Of a stretch of 64,000 nt of DNA, positions 9,341 through 18,504 are shown piece by piece; position 1 is the first letter of the stretch, and every line of letters begins with the position of its first letter. The position numbers and the translations under genes were made by a program. Origin of the DNA: Porphyridium purpureum (lineage: Eukaryota; Rhodophyta; Bangiophyceae; Porphyridiales; Porphyridiaceae); contig VRMN01000001.1 of the NCBI GenBank assembly GCA_008690995.1, positions 2,232,001 through 2,296,000 of the forward strand, given 5' to 3'. The notes beneath the pieces are model-generated. The model worked only from the letters and a program-made list of their open reading frames with translations. It was not told the origin of the DNA and did not search any database.

Positions 9341-12300
9341 ATGTTTACCTTTGTGCGCAGTGTCTTGCTTCCCAGGAATAGGGGAGCAGGTGGAGCAAGA
9401 GCCATCGAAGCGCTCGGCAGGTTTTGGTCGCGACACGCAAGCCGGTCCCCCGCATTGATTTCGATTTCGGCGCCGTCCTGTCGTAAACTGTCGGCGACGA
9501 GGCGCGTGTCTTGCGCGCAGGACGAAGGGCAAAGAGTACATTCTGATTCTGACCAGCAGTTGGGTACGTCCGGGGTTTCTCTGGAAGACTTTCGCGCAGC
9601 CTTGCCCGCACAAGACAACGAAAACGACACACAGCACGAAAACGAGACGAGAAGTGAAGAAGCTGACACCATGGATCGTGGGTATCGAAACGACGGCAAA
9701 GATAGAGAGAAGTTTTCAGGATGTTTCAAATGTCGCTCGAATAATAATCCTAACATGCATACTCACAAGGTGTGGGAATGCACTGAAGCTTCGTCTCCGA
9801 AGGCACCGATGTCTCCAGAATCAAGAGCTAAGCGAGATGCCGAAAGAAAGCGGAAATTCATGCAAAGGAAGCTTCGCGACCCAAATCCTGAGCGTCTAGA
9901 GCTGTCGGTCGGCACTGTGGATGAGATTCTTCTCTGTGTGAAAGACGCGACCGCGACCACGCCTCATCGCAAGCATGTCGAAGCACGGCTTAACGCAGTG
10001 GCGGAGCTTGCGATGGATTCTGATGGGGCAAACTTGTCTCGTGCTGACGCAGCCGATGATTCTGGTCATGCAGGGATGCCTGTGGAATCGTGGGAGGAGC
10101 TTGTCGACGACGTACAGGAGCACGAGATTGAAGACTGGGAAAAGGATCACAACATTGTTCACGAGGATGCGAAGCCGCGTCGAGCACGTCGTGGACGTCC
10201 CGCGAAGATCCCAAAGCATATGATGGAGCAGCGGATGCGGCTGCCTGCTTGGAAACAGCAGACCCAAGTGGTAGAGGCCGTGCGAAACAACCAAGTCGTG
10301 GTAATTTCTGGAGAGACAGGATGCGGAAAGACCACGCAGGTGCCTCAGTTTCTTTTGGACGCATTCATGGACGCTGGTGAGCTCTCTGAAGGCCAGATTG
10401 TGTGCACGCAGCCGAGGCGCATTTCCGCAGTCAGCGTAGCGGACCGCGTCGCGTCAGAGCGAGGTGAGGACGTCGGTCAGACAGTTGGTTTCAAGATCCG
10501 TCTAGAGTCATCGACAAGTGCAAACACGCGGCTGCTCTTCTGCACGACGGGTGTACTGTTACGCATGTTGCAGACTGACAAGAGCCTCGGGGAAGTGAGC
10601 ATTATTGTCGTGGACGAAATCCATGAGCGCAGCTTGGAGACGGACTTCCTTCTTATTGTGCTGCGTGACCTCCTGTCGAAACGCCGAGACTTGCGCGTCG
10701 TGCTCATGTCAGCTACATTGAACGCTGAGCTGTTCGCAGACTACTTTGGCGGTGCACCGCTCGTGCACATTCCCGGCTTCACGTATCCCGTGCAGGAACT
10801 CTTTTTGGAAGATTGCATTGAACTTACAGGTTACCATTTTGAGGACCCGCAGCGCGCGCTCGAGCAACAAAAGAGCAGAGGCAAGAGAGTGCCCAATGCG
10901 AAAGAGAGGAAGACGCGTCTGCGCCAGCGCGATGTAAAGGCTGAGCGCGAAATGGTCTTAGAGCGGCTTCGCGATCGCCAGAATGGGAACTGGTCGCACG
11001 ATACTGAACGCACTGCGGGCAGTGGTTCAGAAAGCCCGAACATTGTTTCAGTTTCTTCGTACAGCGAGCGGACCGTAAAGTCGTTGCTGAACTCGTTCTA
11101 CCCTTCGTCTGACGCCGTTCCACATGAATTGGTCGAGAAGCTCCTGGTTTTAATCGATGACCAGCTGGGCCAGGGGGCGGTTCTCGTATTTCTACCTGGG
11201 TGGGACGACATCACCAAGCTTTACGAATTGCTGACTGGAAATTCAAGTCGGTTCGGGGACACGCAGAAGTATAAAATTTTCCCGCTGCATTCGTCTATGC
11301 CAACAGACAACCAGCGCGAGATCTTCAAGCGGCCGCCTGCCGGTGTGCGCAAAATCATTTTGGCGACGAATATTGCTGAGACGTCGATCACAATCGACGA
11401 TGTCGTGTTTGTTTTGGACTCGGGCAAGTTCAAAGAAAAATCGTACGACCCTGCTACAAACGTCTCTTGCTTATTACCGGCGTGGGTAAGCAAGGCCAGT
11501 GCGCGCCAGCGCCGAGGCCGTGCTGGAAGGGTGCAGCCTGGCATATGCTTCCACCTTTTCTCGTCTCTCACATTGGATACGTTTATTGAGCATCCGCTGC
11601 CTGAGCTTCTCCGGACACCCCTCGAGCAAGTTGGCTTGCAAGTCAAAGCCATGCGGTTGGGGAATATCGCTACGTTTCTTGGAAAGGCGCCGTCGACTCC
11701 GGACCCACGCGCGGTCGAGAATGCCGTTCTCATGTTAACTTCTCTTGGTGCGCTCGAGCGCGAGGGCCCTGAGCGGTTGACCCCACTCGGGTGGCACATG
11801 GCGGAACTTCCGGTGCACCCGGGCTTGGGCAAAATGATGATATACGGTACCATTTTCAGGTGCATTGATCCGATTCTCACCATGGCGGCGAGTTTGGGAT
11901 TTCGCAGCCCTTTTACCGTTCCTCTGAATAAGAAGGAGGAGGCTGATGCCATGAAGCGTGCTTTTGCCCGAGGGCTCTGCTCGGACCACGTCACGGCACT
12001 GAATGCGTACGAAGACTGGCGCGCCGAGCCACCTCACCGCAAAAGCACCTTTTGTCGGACAAATTTTTTGTCTGATTCCACATTGCGCATGATTCAGGAC
12101 ATGCGTCAGCAGTTCCGGATGCTCCTTGGCGATCTTGGTTTCTTGCCGCGTAACTCTAAGGGCGACATTGACTGGAACCGGCTGAATGAAAACTCGGACA
12201 ACTTTCCGCTGGTCAAAGGCGTGCTGGTCGCAGGGCTCTTCCCAAACGTAGCACGTGTGGACGTGAGAAAGAGTCGTGTCCAGTTGATGACAGGCCCAGA

Positions 12301-12991
12301 TGGGAAAGTTTCGCCATTCCCGTCTTCTGTGCAGCAACCGAAGTCAGATTACATGCACCGATGGCTTGTTTACTATGAGAAAATGAGAAGCCTTGATCTT
12401 TACTTGATGGACTCGAGCGTTGTAGCACCGGTGGCTTTAAGCTTATTTGGCGGCAAATTGAAGCATAGCCCAGAAGATCAACGGATCTGTGTCGACGAAG
12501 ATTGGATCACGTTCGAGGTGGATGATTCGACAGCTGCAGCGATCATGTCTTTCCGCGAAATTTTGGATGTACAGATCGCTTTGGCACTGGACAACCCCAG
12601 CAAGTATGCGCACGATTTCCCGCAGGAGCGGACAGTCGCCATGGTTCGCAAGATACTCGATGAAGGAGAGCGAACGGGATTCTTTGCGGATGGTGGCTTT
12701 ACCATGAACTCTTACGGTGCTGACGGAAGCTCGGGAGATGATGACGCAGATGACGACCTGAGCTTTGATGAAGAAGGAACAGACAAAGCGCCGAGTCGTC
12801 GAGCGCCACAGGCACCGCGCACTAGCCAAAGTCGCGAGCCTCGTACGTGGCGAGAAGACAGCGGAAATGAAGCACGCGGCCGAAGAGGCAAAGACGGGAA
12901 TTTTCGGAACGCGCGACCCGGGACACAACGGCACAGTAGCTCTTACGTCAGTCGCACCTCTAACCGCAATATCGATGGTCAGTGGCGATAA
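9341..12991 (+). CDS. DEAH-box RNA helicase, DHX36/DHX29-like
   Basis: 1216 residues with a full DExH helicase core: Walker A GETGCGKTT (about 324-332), TQPRR (357-361), DEIH (425-428), SAT (457-459), NIAETSITIDD and QRRGRAGR (about 722-729), followed by HA2 and OB-type C-terminal domains. An insert of about 70 charged residues separates the two RecA-like lobes (about 505-575). The N-terminus has a Cys pair (CFKC), a charged helical region and an AT-hook-like RRARRGRPAK (about 281-290). Residues 1-55 are Arg/Ser/Ala-rich and could be an organelle presequence; a later Met at residue 111 would remove it. The C-terminal tail is acidic and then Arg/Gly/Ser-rich. The exact subfamily (DHX36, DHX57 or plant NIH-type) cannot be fixed by eye. 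Confidence 0.93.
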   Translation: MFTFVRSVLLPRNRGAGGARAIEALGRFWSRHASRSPALISISAPSCRKLSATRRVSCAQDEGQRVHSDSDQQLGTSGVSLEDFRAALPAQDNENDTQHENETRSEEADTMDRGYRNDGKDREKFSGCFKCRSNNNPNMHTHKVWECTEASSPKAPMSPESRAKRDAERKRKFMQRKLRDPNPERLELSVGTVDEILLCVKDATATTPHRKHVEARLNAVAELAMDSDGANLSRADAADDSGHAGMPVESWEELVDDVQEHEIEDWEKDHNIVHEDAKPRRARRGRPAKIPKHMMEQRMRLPAWKQQTQVVEAVRNNQVVVISGETGCGKTTQVPQFLLDAFMDAGELSEGQIVCTQPRRISAVSVADRVASERGEDVGQTVGFKIRLESSTSANTRLLFCTTGVLLRMLQTDKSLGEVSIIVVDEIHERSLETDFLLIVLRDLLSKRRDLRVVLMSATLNAELFADYFGGAPLVHIPGFTYPVQELFLEDCIELTGYHFEDPQRALEQQKSRGKRVPNAKERKTRLRQRDVKAEREMVLERLRDRQNGNWSHDTERTAGSGSESPNIVSVSSYSERTVKSLLNSFYPSSDAVPHELVEKLLVLIDDQLGQGAVLVFLPGWDDITKLYELLTGNSSRFGDTQKYKIFPLHSSMPTDNQREIFKRPPAGVRKIILATNIAETSITIDDVVFVLDSGKFKEKSYDPATNVSCLLPAWVSKASARQRRGRAGRVQPGICFHLFSSLTLDTFIEHPLPELLRTPLEQVGLQVKAMRLGNIATFLGKAPSTPDPRAVENAVLMLTSLGALEREGPERLTPLGWHMAELPVHPGLGKMMIYGTIFRCIDPILTMAASLGFRSPFTVPLNKKEEADAMKRAFARGLCSDHVTALNAYEDWRAEPPHRKSTFCRTNFLSDSTLRMIQDMRQQFRMLLGDLGFLPRNSKGDIDWNRLNENSDNFPLVKGVLVAGLFPNVARVDVRKSRVQLMTGPDGKVSPFPSSVQQPKSDYMHRWLVYYEKMRSLDLYLMDSSVVAPVALSLFGGKLKHSPEDQRICVDEDWITFEVDDSTAAAIMSFREILDVQIALALDNPSKYAHDFPQERTVAMVRKILDEGERTGFFADGGFTMNSYGADGSSGDDDADDDLSFDEEGTDKAPSRRAPQAPRTSQSREPRTWREDSGNEARGRRGKDGNFRNARPGTQRHSSSYVSRTSNRNIDGQWR

Positions 12992-14764
12992 CTAGGAATC
13001 CATAAGCGCTCTGTAGCTCAAGAAATCTTCGTACATGCGAAGGAAGACGCGAAACTTTGCGTCATGGAAACGAGCGGTAGATGGGTCGGGCCGGACAACG
13101 TGCCTGACGTGGCTCATGCGTCTCATTACGGCCACCTGATCGCCCTCCAGTTCGCCAGCGGCGCAGGCGCCGAGAATAGCGCCTCCAAGAAGAACGGATT
13201 CTGGCTCTTGTGGAAGCAAGACTGGAAGCCGTGTTGCGTCGGCCAGCGTCTGTACGAAAAGCGCACTTTTTGCCCCACTGCCTGTCGCCATAATGCACTT
13301 TGCGACATGTCCGGACTGTGCCATCGTCTCCAGAATATGCCTTGCCCCGTATACTATGCTGAATAAAGTAGCCCCGTAGATTTGCAGGAATTCAGCTCGT
13401 TTGCGTGAATCCGTGAGCCCGCTTATCATCCCCCTGAGCGTGGCGTCGGCTCTCGGGTGCCGATTGCCGGCAAAGTATGGCAGCACATGAACATGAGCGA
13501 GCGGATGGGCCCCCTTTTGCTGTGCCATGAAAGAGGCTAGCTCCATTTGAATGAGTTCGTGGACATTCGTGGATTTCCTCTTTGCCTCTGCCTTCAAAGC
13601 CTGCCCTTCAGAGTAAGAGTCCACCACAAAGTCCTGCAGCAAACCCGTGAGGCTCTGTCCAGACTCTGTCAGATAGAATCCGGGCATCATAGCGTCCCAA
13701 AAAGGGCCCCACACGCGAGGAACATGAAGCGGCTCACGAGATATGGCCAGGGTGCACGTTGACGACCCGCAGATCATGGCTACACGATGAGCAGCATCTG
13801 GTACCTCGGCAAACTCGGCGCCAAGCATGCCGAATCCGCCACAATGTGCGTCAATCAACGACACCGCCAAAGGTATGCGCGGTGGAAGACCGAAAGCCGT
13901 TGCTGCCTCTGCGCTCAGACCACCAGGGATGGCGTTCCCGGGGGATAAAATTTGCTCGTCGCATCCTATCCGCTCACATGCTGAGCTTGACCCGAGTACC
14001 AAATCTTCTAGTCCAATGCCGGTCCAAAAGGGCACGTGCCAACCGTCTCTTAGACGGCCCCATTTGCATGCAGTGGTACATGAGCTTCGAATCAGCTGAC
14101 CCGAGCTCTTGAACGTCAGCCAGTCAGTCAAATCAAAGAACTGCATCTGCGATAGACTCCTGATCGCTTCAGAATCAGTTGACTTCTCACCCGGGGCACT
14201 GGTCCATTCACTGATATGCTCTTTGAGCCACAGCAGCTTTGGTGGCTCACTCTCAGGGGAAATGCGACCGCCGAATTGCTGCTCGACTACCGCAGCAATA
14301 TCTGAATTTGACTGTGCTTTTTCATTGATCCAATTCGCCTGTTCAATAGCCCGGTGGTCACGCCACACAATGATGTCCCACACCACGCCATGATCGTCCG
14401 CATCACGACTGGCTGTCTTCAACGTGATGTCGACGGGTCTCAGATCGCGATCTGCGCACACGAGCGAACACGTGGCGTCGAATCCGATCCCGCGCACAAC
14501 AACAGACGCATGTCCGTCTGGACTCGCATTTCGTAGCACCTCATTCACTGCCTGTTTCACTGCCTCCCAGATCAGCGTCGAAGATTGCTCGTAAAAGTCC
14601 GTACTCTCATTCCTCGTTGGGAAAGGTGCGACACTGCATGCCCCGCAACGATTTCCGTCCAAATCAAACAGACCAGCGCGCACCGACCCGGTACCGCAAT
14701 CGATTCCGAGGTACACATGCTTCCGCATGTCTTCGCCGTGCGCCATCTCCTGCTCCAATGCCAT
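12992..14764 (-). CDS. FGGY-family carbohydrate kinase (D-ribulokinase type)
   Basis: 590 residues, the usual length for the eukaryotic FGGY/YDR109C group. The phosphate-binding loop of the actin-like ATPase fold, YLGIDCGTGSVRAG, is at residues 18-31. Next come GIGFDATCSLV, VWRDHRA and a GGRISPESEPPKLLWLKEH segment typical of ribulokinase relatives. The C-terminal lobe has MICGSSTC and ATGSGAKSALFVQTLADAT. Family members phosphorylate pentuloses such as D-ribulose with ATP; the exact substrate here is inferred. The first codon of the stop (12994) lies right after the helicase stop (12991), so the two convergent coding regions touch with no spacer. No targeting peptide is obvious. Confidence 0.9.
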   Translation of the reverse strand: MALEQEMAHGEDMRKHVYLGIDCGTGSVRAGLFDLDGNRCGACSVAPFPTRNESTDFYEQSSTLIWEAVKQAVNEVLRNASPDGHASVVVRGIGFDATCSLVCADRDLRPVDITLKTASRDADDHGVVWDIIVWRDHRAIEQANWINEKAQSNSDIAAVVEQQFGGRISPESEPPKLLWLKEHISEWTSAPGEKSTDSEAIRSLSQMQFFDLTDWLTFKSSGQLIRSSCTTACKWGRLRDGWHVPFWTGIGLEDLVLGSSSACERIGCDEQILSPGNAIPGGLSAEAATAFGLPPRIPLAVSLIDAHCGGFGMLGAEFAEVPDAAHRVAMICGSSTCTLAISREPLHVPRVWGPFWDAMMPGFYLTESGQSLTGLLQDFVVDSYSEGQALKAEAKRKSTNVHELIQMELASFMAQQKGAHPLAHVHVLPYFAGNRHPRADATLRGMISGLTDSRKRAEFLQIYGATLFSIVYGARHILETMAQSGHVAKCIMATGSGAKSALFVQTLADATRLPVLLPQEPESVLLGGAILGACAAGELEGDQVAVMRRMSHVRHVVRPDPSTARFHDAKFRVFLRMYEDFLSYRALMDS

Positions 14765-15246
14765 GCGTCATCTCCGGATCTCCTTTATCCGTTAGAAATC
14801 ATCTGGCTTGGTTGCAGCTCCATAGTGTTCACTCGCAACGCCGATGTTGCTGGTCGCATTAAGGAGACTGTCAAAGGGGAAACATCTTCTCTGATCAGCG
14901 GCTCGCGTTCGCGTCGCCTCGATGGCCCTTGCAGACGACATCGGCCATACCACGGCGCCTGCCTCGCAAGAGACTGCCTACATTTTTACTCCAGCCCCTG
15001 TTTACCCGGTGCTCGGACCAGCAACGGGAGAAGAGACGGTAGCAGTGGGTAGCATGTACAGGAGTTTATAGGCATTACCAAGAGCAACCTTGACCCCACA
15101 CCGGGAGCCACTGCGTGAGTGTCCATTGCGTGGCTACGCTTGTGAGGTAACTTCACGCTTTTCCTCTCCTCGCATAAGAACGAGCACGCTGCCGTGCGCG
15201 TTCGTGTTGTCTCGGACAGGCTTGCCTCTGTTGTGTTTTTCACAGC
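14765..15246. other. Intergenic region upstream of the FGGY kinase
   Basis: About 480 bases between the FGGY kinase ATG and the stop of the next minus-strand gene. It should hold the kinase promoter. No exact GTACAGT faces the kinase. A GTACAGG occurs near 15056 on the plus strand. Confidence 0.4.
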
Positions 15247-16266
15247 TCATGCAGTGCGCGCGGGCCAAGCTCCACAGGTGCGACAATATTTCTGAGATGA
15301 GTCAGACAGGCCGTACCCGCATGTGGAGCACGGCCACGCAACGGTGCCTTCATTGCACGGCAGCGGAAAATGTGCGGCGAAACAGCTTCGCAAATAGTCT
15401 TGCTCACTGGCCCAGCACGTGTTAGCCCAGAATTCCGAGTGTTCCATGATTTCACTCCGGCTTCCCATTTGAATGGGTTCTTTGCGGCGCCACGCGCTCG
15501 GCGTGTCTATGGCACGTCTGAGACAAAGCTTACCCGTGACATGCAGCTGTGGCTCATCGCCCAAATGAACGATTATCGGTGCTTCACCAACACATGCTGA
15601 CTTGGGTTGCTGGAGCGCCCAAGACGCAAAGAGCGGATGCGTGTACGGCGACAACGCTACGCACCCTATGGCATCGGCGAGGACGGGCGTGGAGAAAAAC
15701 CAGTTTGCACACATCTGACTGCGCTCAGCCTCAAACCTTTCGCTTTCATAGTTCCAGAAAAAGCTGTATCCTCCCAACAGCTCGTCCGCGCCGTCGCCCG
15801 TGACAAAGGCTTTGGTGTCCGGAAACTGTGACAGGACGCGCTTCATCGCAATGAATGGCACGACCGCGTTCCGGATTTGCATGCCATCGTAACTCCGCAG
15901 GATTTCCACACACGACCGACTAGCATCTATCAGCTCTTGCTTGGTGACGGATTCCACGAAATGAGGCACGGTCGGAGCAAGCAGGCGCGCTATCTCGCGC
16001 GCAAAGATCGCGTCCCGTGCTTCACAGGACGAAGGTTGCTCCCCGGCTACTCCTTCGTCAACGCTGATCGTCACCAGCACGGTAGGTGCCGGGATAGACG
16101 GGCATCTGCGCAACGAGGCGAGCAACGCAGCGGTGTCCACGCCCCCACTGAGTATGATGGCATACGGTGTTTTGAACGCGGATACTACGTTGGTGAGCGA
16201 CTCCTCGAGAGCACGATAGCACGCAGCCGCTGCGGTCGTTTCCTGCAACCTCGCCGTGGAGTCCAT
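15247..16266 (-). CDS. Asparagine-synthetase-like PP-loop protein without glutaminase domain
   Basis: 339 residues. The PP-loop AIILSGGVDTAALLAS (about 36-51) and GDGADELLGGYSF (157-169) are the ATP-pyrophosphatase signatures of asparagine synthase domains. There is no N-terminal class-II glutamine amidotransferase domain, so glutamine cannot be the built-in nitrogen source; free ammonia or another amine, or a different adenylation reaction, is possible (inference). The C-terminus carries a probable zinc ribbon with Cys at 313, 316, 328 and 331 (CSTCGYG...YCRTCGAW). Its ATG is only 27 nt after the stop of the DUF3110 gene on the same strand, and no separate promoter motif is visible. Confidence 0.85.
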   Translation of the reverse strand: MDSTARLQETTAAAACYRALEESLTNVVSAFKTPYAIILSGGVDTAALLASLRRCPSIPAPTVLVTISVDEGVAGEQPSSCEARDAIFAREIARLLAPTVPHFVESVTKQELIDASRSCVEILRSYDGMQIRNAVVPFIAMKRVLSQFPDTKAFVTGDGADELLGGYSFFWNYESERFEAERSQMCANWFFSTPVLADAIGCVALSPYTHPLFASWALQQPKSACVGEAPIIVHLGDEPQLHVTGKLCLRRAIDTPSAWRRKEPIQMGSRSEIMEHSEFWANTCWASEQDYLRSCFAAHFPLPCNEGTVAWPCSTCGYGLSDSSQKYCRTCGAWPARTA

Positions 16267-16293
16267 GGTGCCAGGTGTTCTACTTTCCTTACT

Positions 16294-17220
16294 TTATTGG
16301 AAATTTTCGCTTTCGTCGACATGCTCGGCACTAAGATTCGCTCGGAAGAGCTGGTTCAGCTCCTCAGCCCTTTGTCTGAGTTCCGGGTTGACGTTTCGCT
16401 TTTCAACCTGGTTTTGAAACTCGAGTTCTTCTTCAGTCAGCGTCATCGCCTCGGAGGGCGTGATTTCTGTCATATTCAAGTCGCCGAGCCCGCCTTCTTC
16501 TATGAGCCCGAGCTCATACCCAAGACGGTCACAAGTCTCGAGCACTTCGCTGAGAGCCAACCGCTCGAGCTTGTAGAAGCTGAAATCGGCAGCTGCGTTA
16601 GCGAGGTGGCCCATAAACTCGGTTGCGTCCGTCTCCGATTCAAACACGACGACCATGTCTTCATCTTCGCTGCGCATCGTGAAGATCTGCGCCTGCTGCT
16701 CGCCCACGCGCGTCACAAATGCATACACCTCGCTCAGCTCAATCTGAACTCCGGATTCTCGCACAACACCTACCTGCAGTGACGTTTCGGTGCCGCTGTC
16801 ATACGTCAAATCCTGCCAGTCTACCTCCTCCTCGTCTGACTGCTCGTCGTCCTCCTGCTGAGCTTCAGCCTCAGAGTTCGCGGCAGTTCCCGTCTTCTCC
16901 TTGAGCATTTTCAGGAGCTCCAACTTTTGCTGCTCCGGCGTCAAGTCAGCAAGCCCTAAGTCAGCTAGCTCGCGCTCCAGCGTTTCGCTCTGCTTCGCAC
17001 TATCTATCAATCTATACAACATCTCCATCTTTCCTTTGTCAAACAGCTTGTCATTGGGAGCGTCCCAGTCGTCCGGTTCGGCCGCCATCCTCACTTGCGC
17101 TCGCGGCCGCGTCGCGGTCACGCCACGGCTACATGACTGCGCACACACGCGCGCTCCAAAAACGCCCGATTCAGTACAATTACCGAGCCGCGTGGCAAAC
17201 TCCACGCCTACAAACGCCAT
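16294..17220 (-). CDS. DUF3110-domain plastid protein
   Basis: 308 residues from the ATG at 17220. The frame is open a further 35 codons upstream but reads there as purine-rich leader. Residues 1-45 (MAFVGVEFATRLGNC... to RVRMAAE) look like a plastid transit peptide. A Glu/Asp-rich linker occupies about 105-135. The domain at about 155-250, VYAFVTRVGEQQAQIFTMRS then FESETDATEFMGHLA and YKLERLALSEVLETCDRLGY, matches DUF3110, a family of cyanobacteria and plastids of unknown function. The C-terminus is helical and charged. It is divergent to the CMP-Kdo synthetase gene and sits 27 nt upstream of the asparagine-synthetase-like gene. Confidence 0.8.
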   Translation of the reverse strand: MAFVGVEFATRLGNCTESGVFGARVCAQSCSRGVTATRPRAQVRMAAEPDDWDAPNDKLFDKGKMEMLYRLIDSAKQSETLERELADLGLADLTPEQQKLELLKMLKEKTGTAANSEAEAQQEDDEQSDEEEVDWQDLTYDSGTETSLQVGVVRESGVQIELSEVYAFVTRVGEQQAQIFTMRSEDEDMVVVFESETDATEFMGHLANAAADFSFYKLERLALSEVLETCDRLGYELGLIEEGGLGDLNMTEITPSEAMTLTEEELEFQNQVEKRNVNPELRQRAEELNQLFRANLSAEHVDESENFQ

Positions 17221-17622
17221 CTTCTTGCTGCCTACTCTCTTTCTGTCTCTCTCTTTCTTTCCCTCCCTCTCCCATTCACCTCCCGGTCTACACCCACCGC
17301 CCGCCTGCTGTGGCCGATCCGGCATCGTGCTCGATCTTTCCCTATTAAATCGAATCGAATCTGCTTATAAAAATTGAGGCCTGCCGGGTTGTGCTGCGCG
17401 CGGGACGTGTTTGTGTTTGTGTTGGTGGTGGTCGAGATATTATAGACAGAAAGTGCGAGCGTGTGTGGGTCGGCTGACGACTGCGATTGCGCACGGCGTC
17501 GCGACAATAGACTCGTACAAACAGTGGCCTGTGCCGACGCAGGACACGCGAGCAGGCATTGGATGTGATCCATCTCTGCCTGCAGTCTTCCGCAGACATT
17601 CATTCATGCGAGGACGGCACAC
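17221..17622. promoter_or_regulatory. Divergent promoter region, DUF3110 / CMP-Kdo synthetase
   Basis: About 400 bases. Pyrimidine-rich on the plus strand at 17225-17340, i.e. a purine leader for the minus gene. A TATA-like TTATAAAAATTG sits near 17364. No exact GTACAGT is present; the nearest is GTACAAACAGTG at about 17513 before the plus gene. Confidence 0.4.
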
Positions 17623-18504
17623 ATGGCGTTGCCGCTCCGCGTAGGGTGTGTGATTCCGGCTCGGATCGGATCGACGCGGTTGCCGCGCAAGCCTTTGATC
17701 GATCTGCATGGGGAGCCCATGATTGTTCATGTGTGGCGGCGCGCGAGTGAGGCGCTGGGTAAGGAGAATGTAATGGTGGCCTCGGACGATGAGCGCGTGC
17801 TGGACGCAATACGGCGTGTCGGAGGCCTGAGCTGCATGACCGACGAGCGGTGTGCATCGGGGTCGGCGCGAGTTGCGCAGGTGATGCAGGACTTTTCAGA
17901 ATTTGCATCACGATATACTCTGGTCGTCAATGTACAGGGCGACGAGCCGCTTGTCGATCCGAACAACATTCGGCAGCTAGCACTCATGATGGCCGGCCCA
18001 ACTCGCGCAAAGTTCGAAGATGGCAGCTGTGTGGCGACTTTGGCAACGCCCATTCGATCCTGGGCAGAGTACGAGGATCCAAATTGCGTCAAGGTCGTGC
18101 GGCGAAGTGATTCACGCGCACTGTACTTCAGTCGCTCACCCATTCCCTGGGTGCCTGGGCAACAAAGAAGTTCCGACACAGAGCACGCACTGTTGGCGAA
18201 CCAAAATGTCGATTCGGGCCAGTTCTTGCGCCACGTGGGCCTCTACGGCTACTCGGTCGCCTTCCTGCGCAACATGTTCCAGCGCGGCAGCCAAATGTTC
18301 CGACAGACTGCACTCGAATCCTGTGAGCGCTTAGAGCAACTCCACTGGATGGAGCGTGGCCATGAGATATATGTCAGTACTGTCCCAAGCGCCAGCCACG
18401 GTGTCGACACTGCGGACGATCTGCTCCGAATCTCTGCAATGCAGCTGGACGCACACAGCCGCTGCGCCGCGGCCCCTCTTCGGGTGGGCCACAGACACGC
18501 GTGA
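17623..18504 (+). CDS. kdsB: 3-deoxy-manno-octulosonate cytidylyltransferase (CMP-Kdo synthetase)
   Basis: 293 residues. The CTP-binding signature PARIGSTRLPRKPL is at residues 12-25, and the metal/sugar motif VVNVQGDEPLVDP at about 101-113. The remainder follows the KdsB order (RSPIPWVPG, HVGLYGY, LEQLHWMERGHEI, VDTADDL). KdsB activates Kdo as CMP-Kdo. In Gram-negative bacteria this serves lipopolysaccharide; in plants it supplies Kdo to the wall polymer RG-II. In an alga it implies a Kdo-containing glycan (inference). The N-terminus starts directly with the fold and has no clear targeting peptide. The C-terminus carries about 20 extra residues. Confidence 0.94.
   Translation: MALPLRVGCVIPARIGSTRLPRKPLIDLHGEPMIVHVWRRASEALGKENVMVASDDERVLDAIRRVGGLSCMTDERCASGSARVAQVMQDFSEFASRYTLVVNVQGDEPLVDPNNIRQLALMMAGPTRAKFEDGSCVATLATPIRSWAEYEDPNCVKVVRRSDSRALYFSRSPIPWVPGQQRSSDTEHALLANQNVDSGQFLRHVGLYGYSVAFLRNMFQRGSQMFRQTALESCERLEQLHWMERGHEIYVSTVPSASHGVDTADDLLRISAMQLDAHSRCAAAPLRVGHRHA

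Noticed and set aside
18118-18126. GTACAGTGC on the minus strand inside CMP-Kdo synthetase
   Set aside because: It lies in the middle of a coding region and the next minus-strand ATG in that direction is at 17220, so it is treated as a chance copy.
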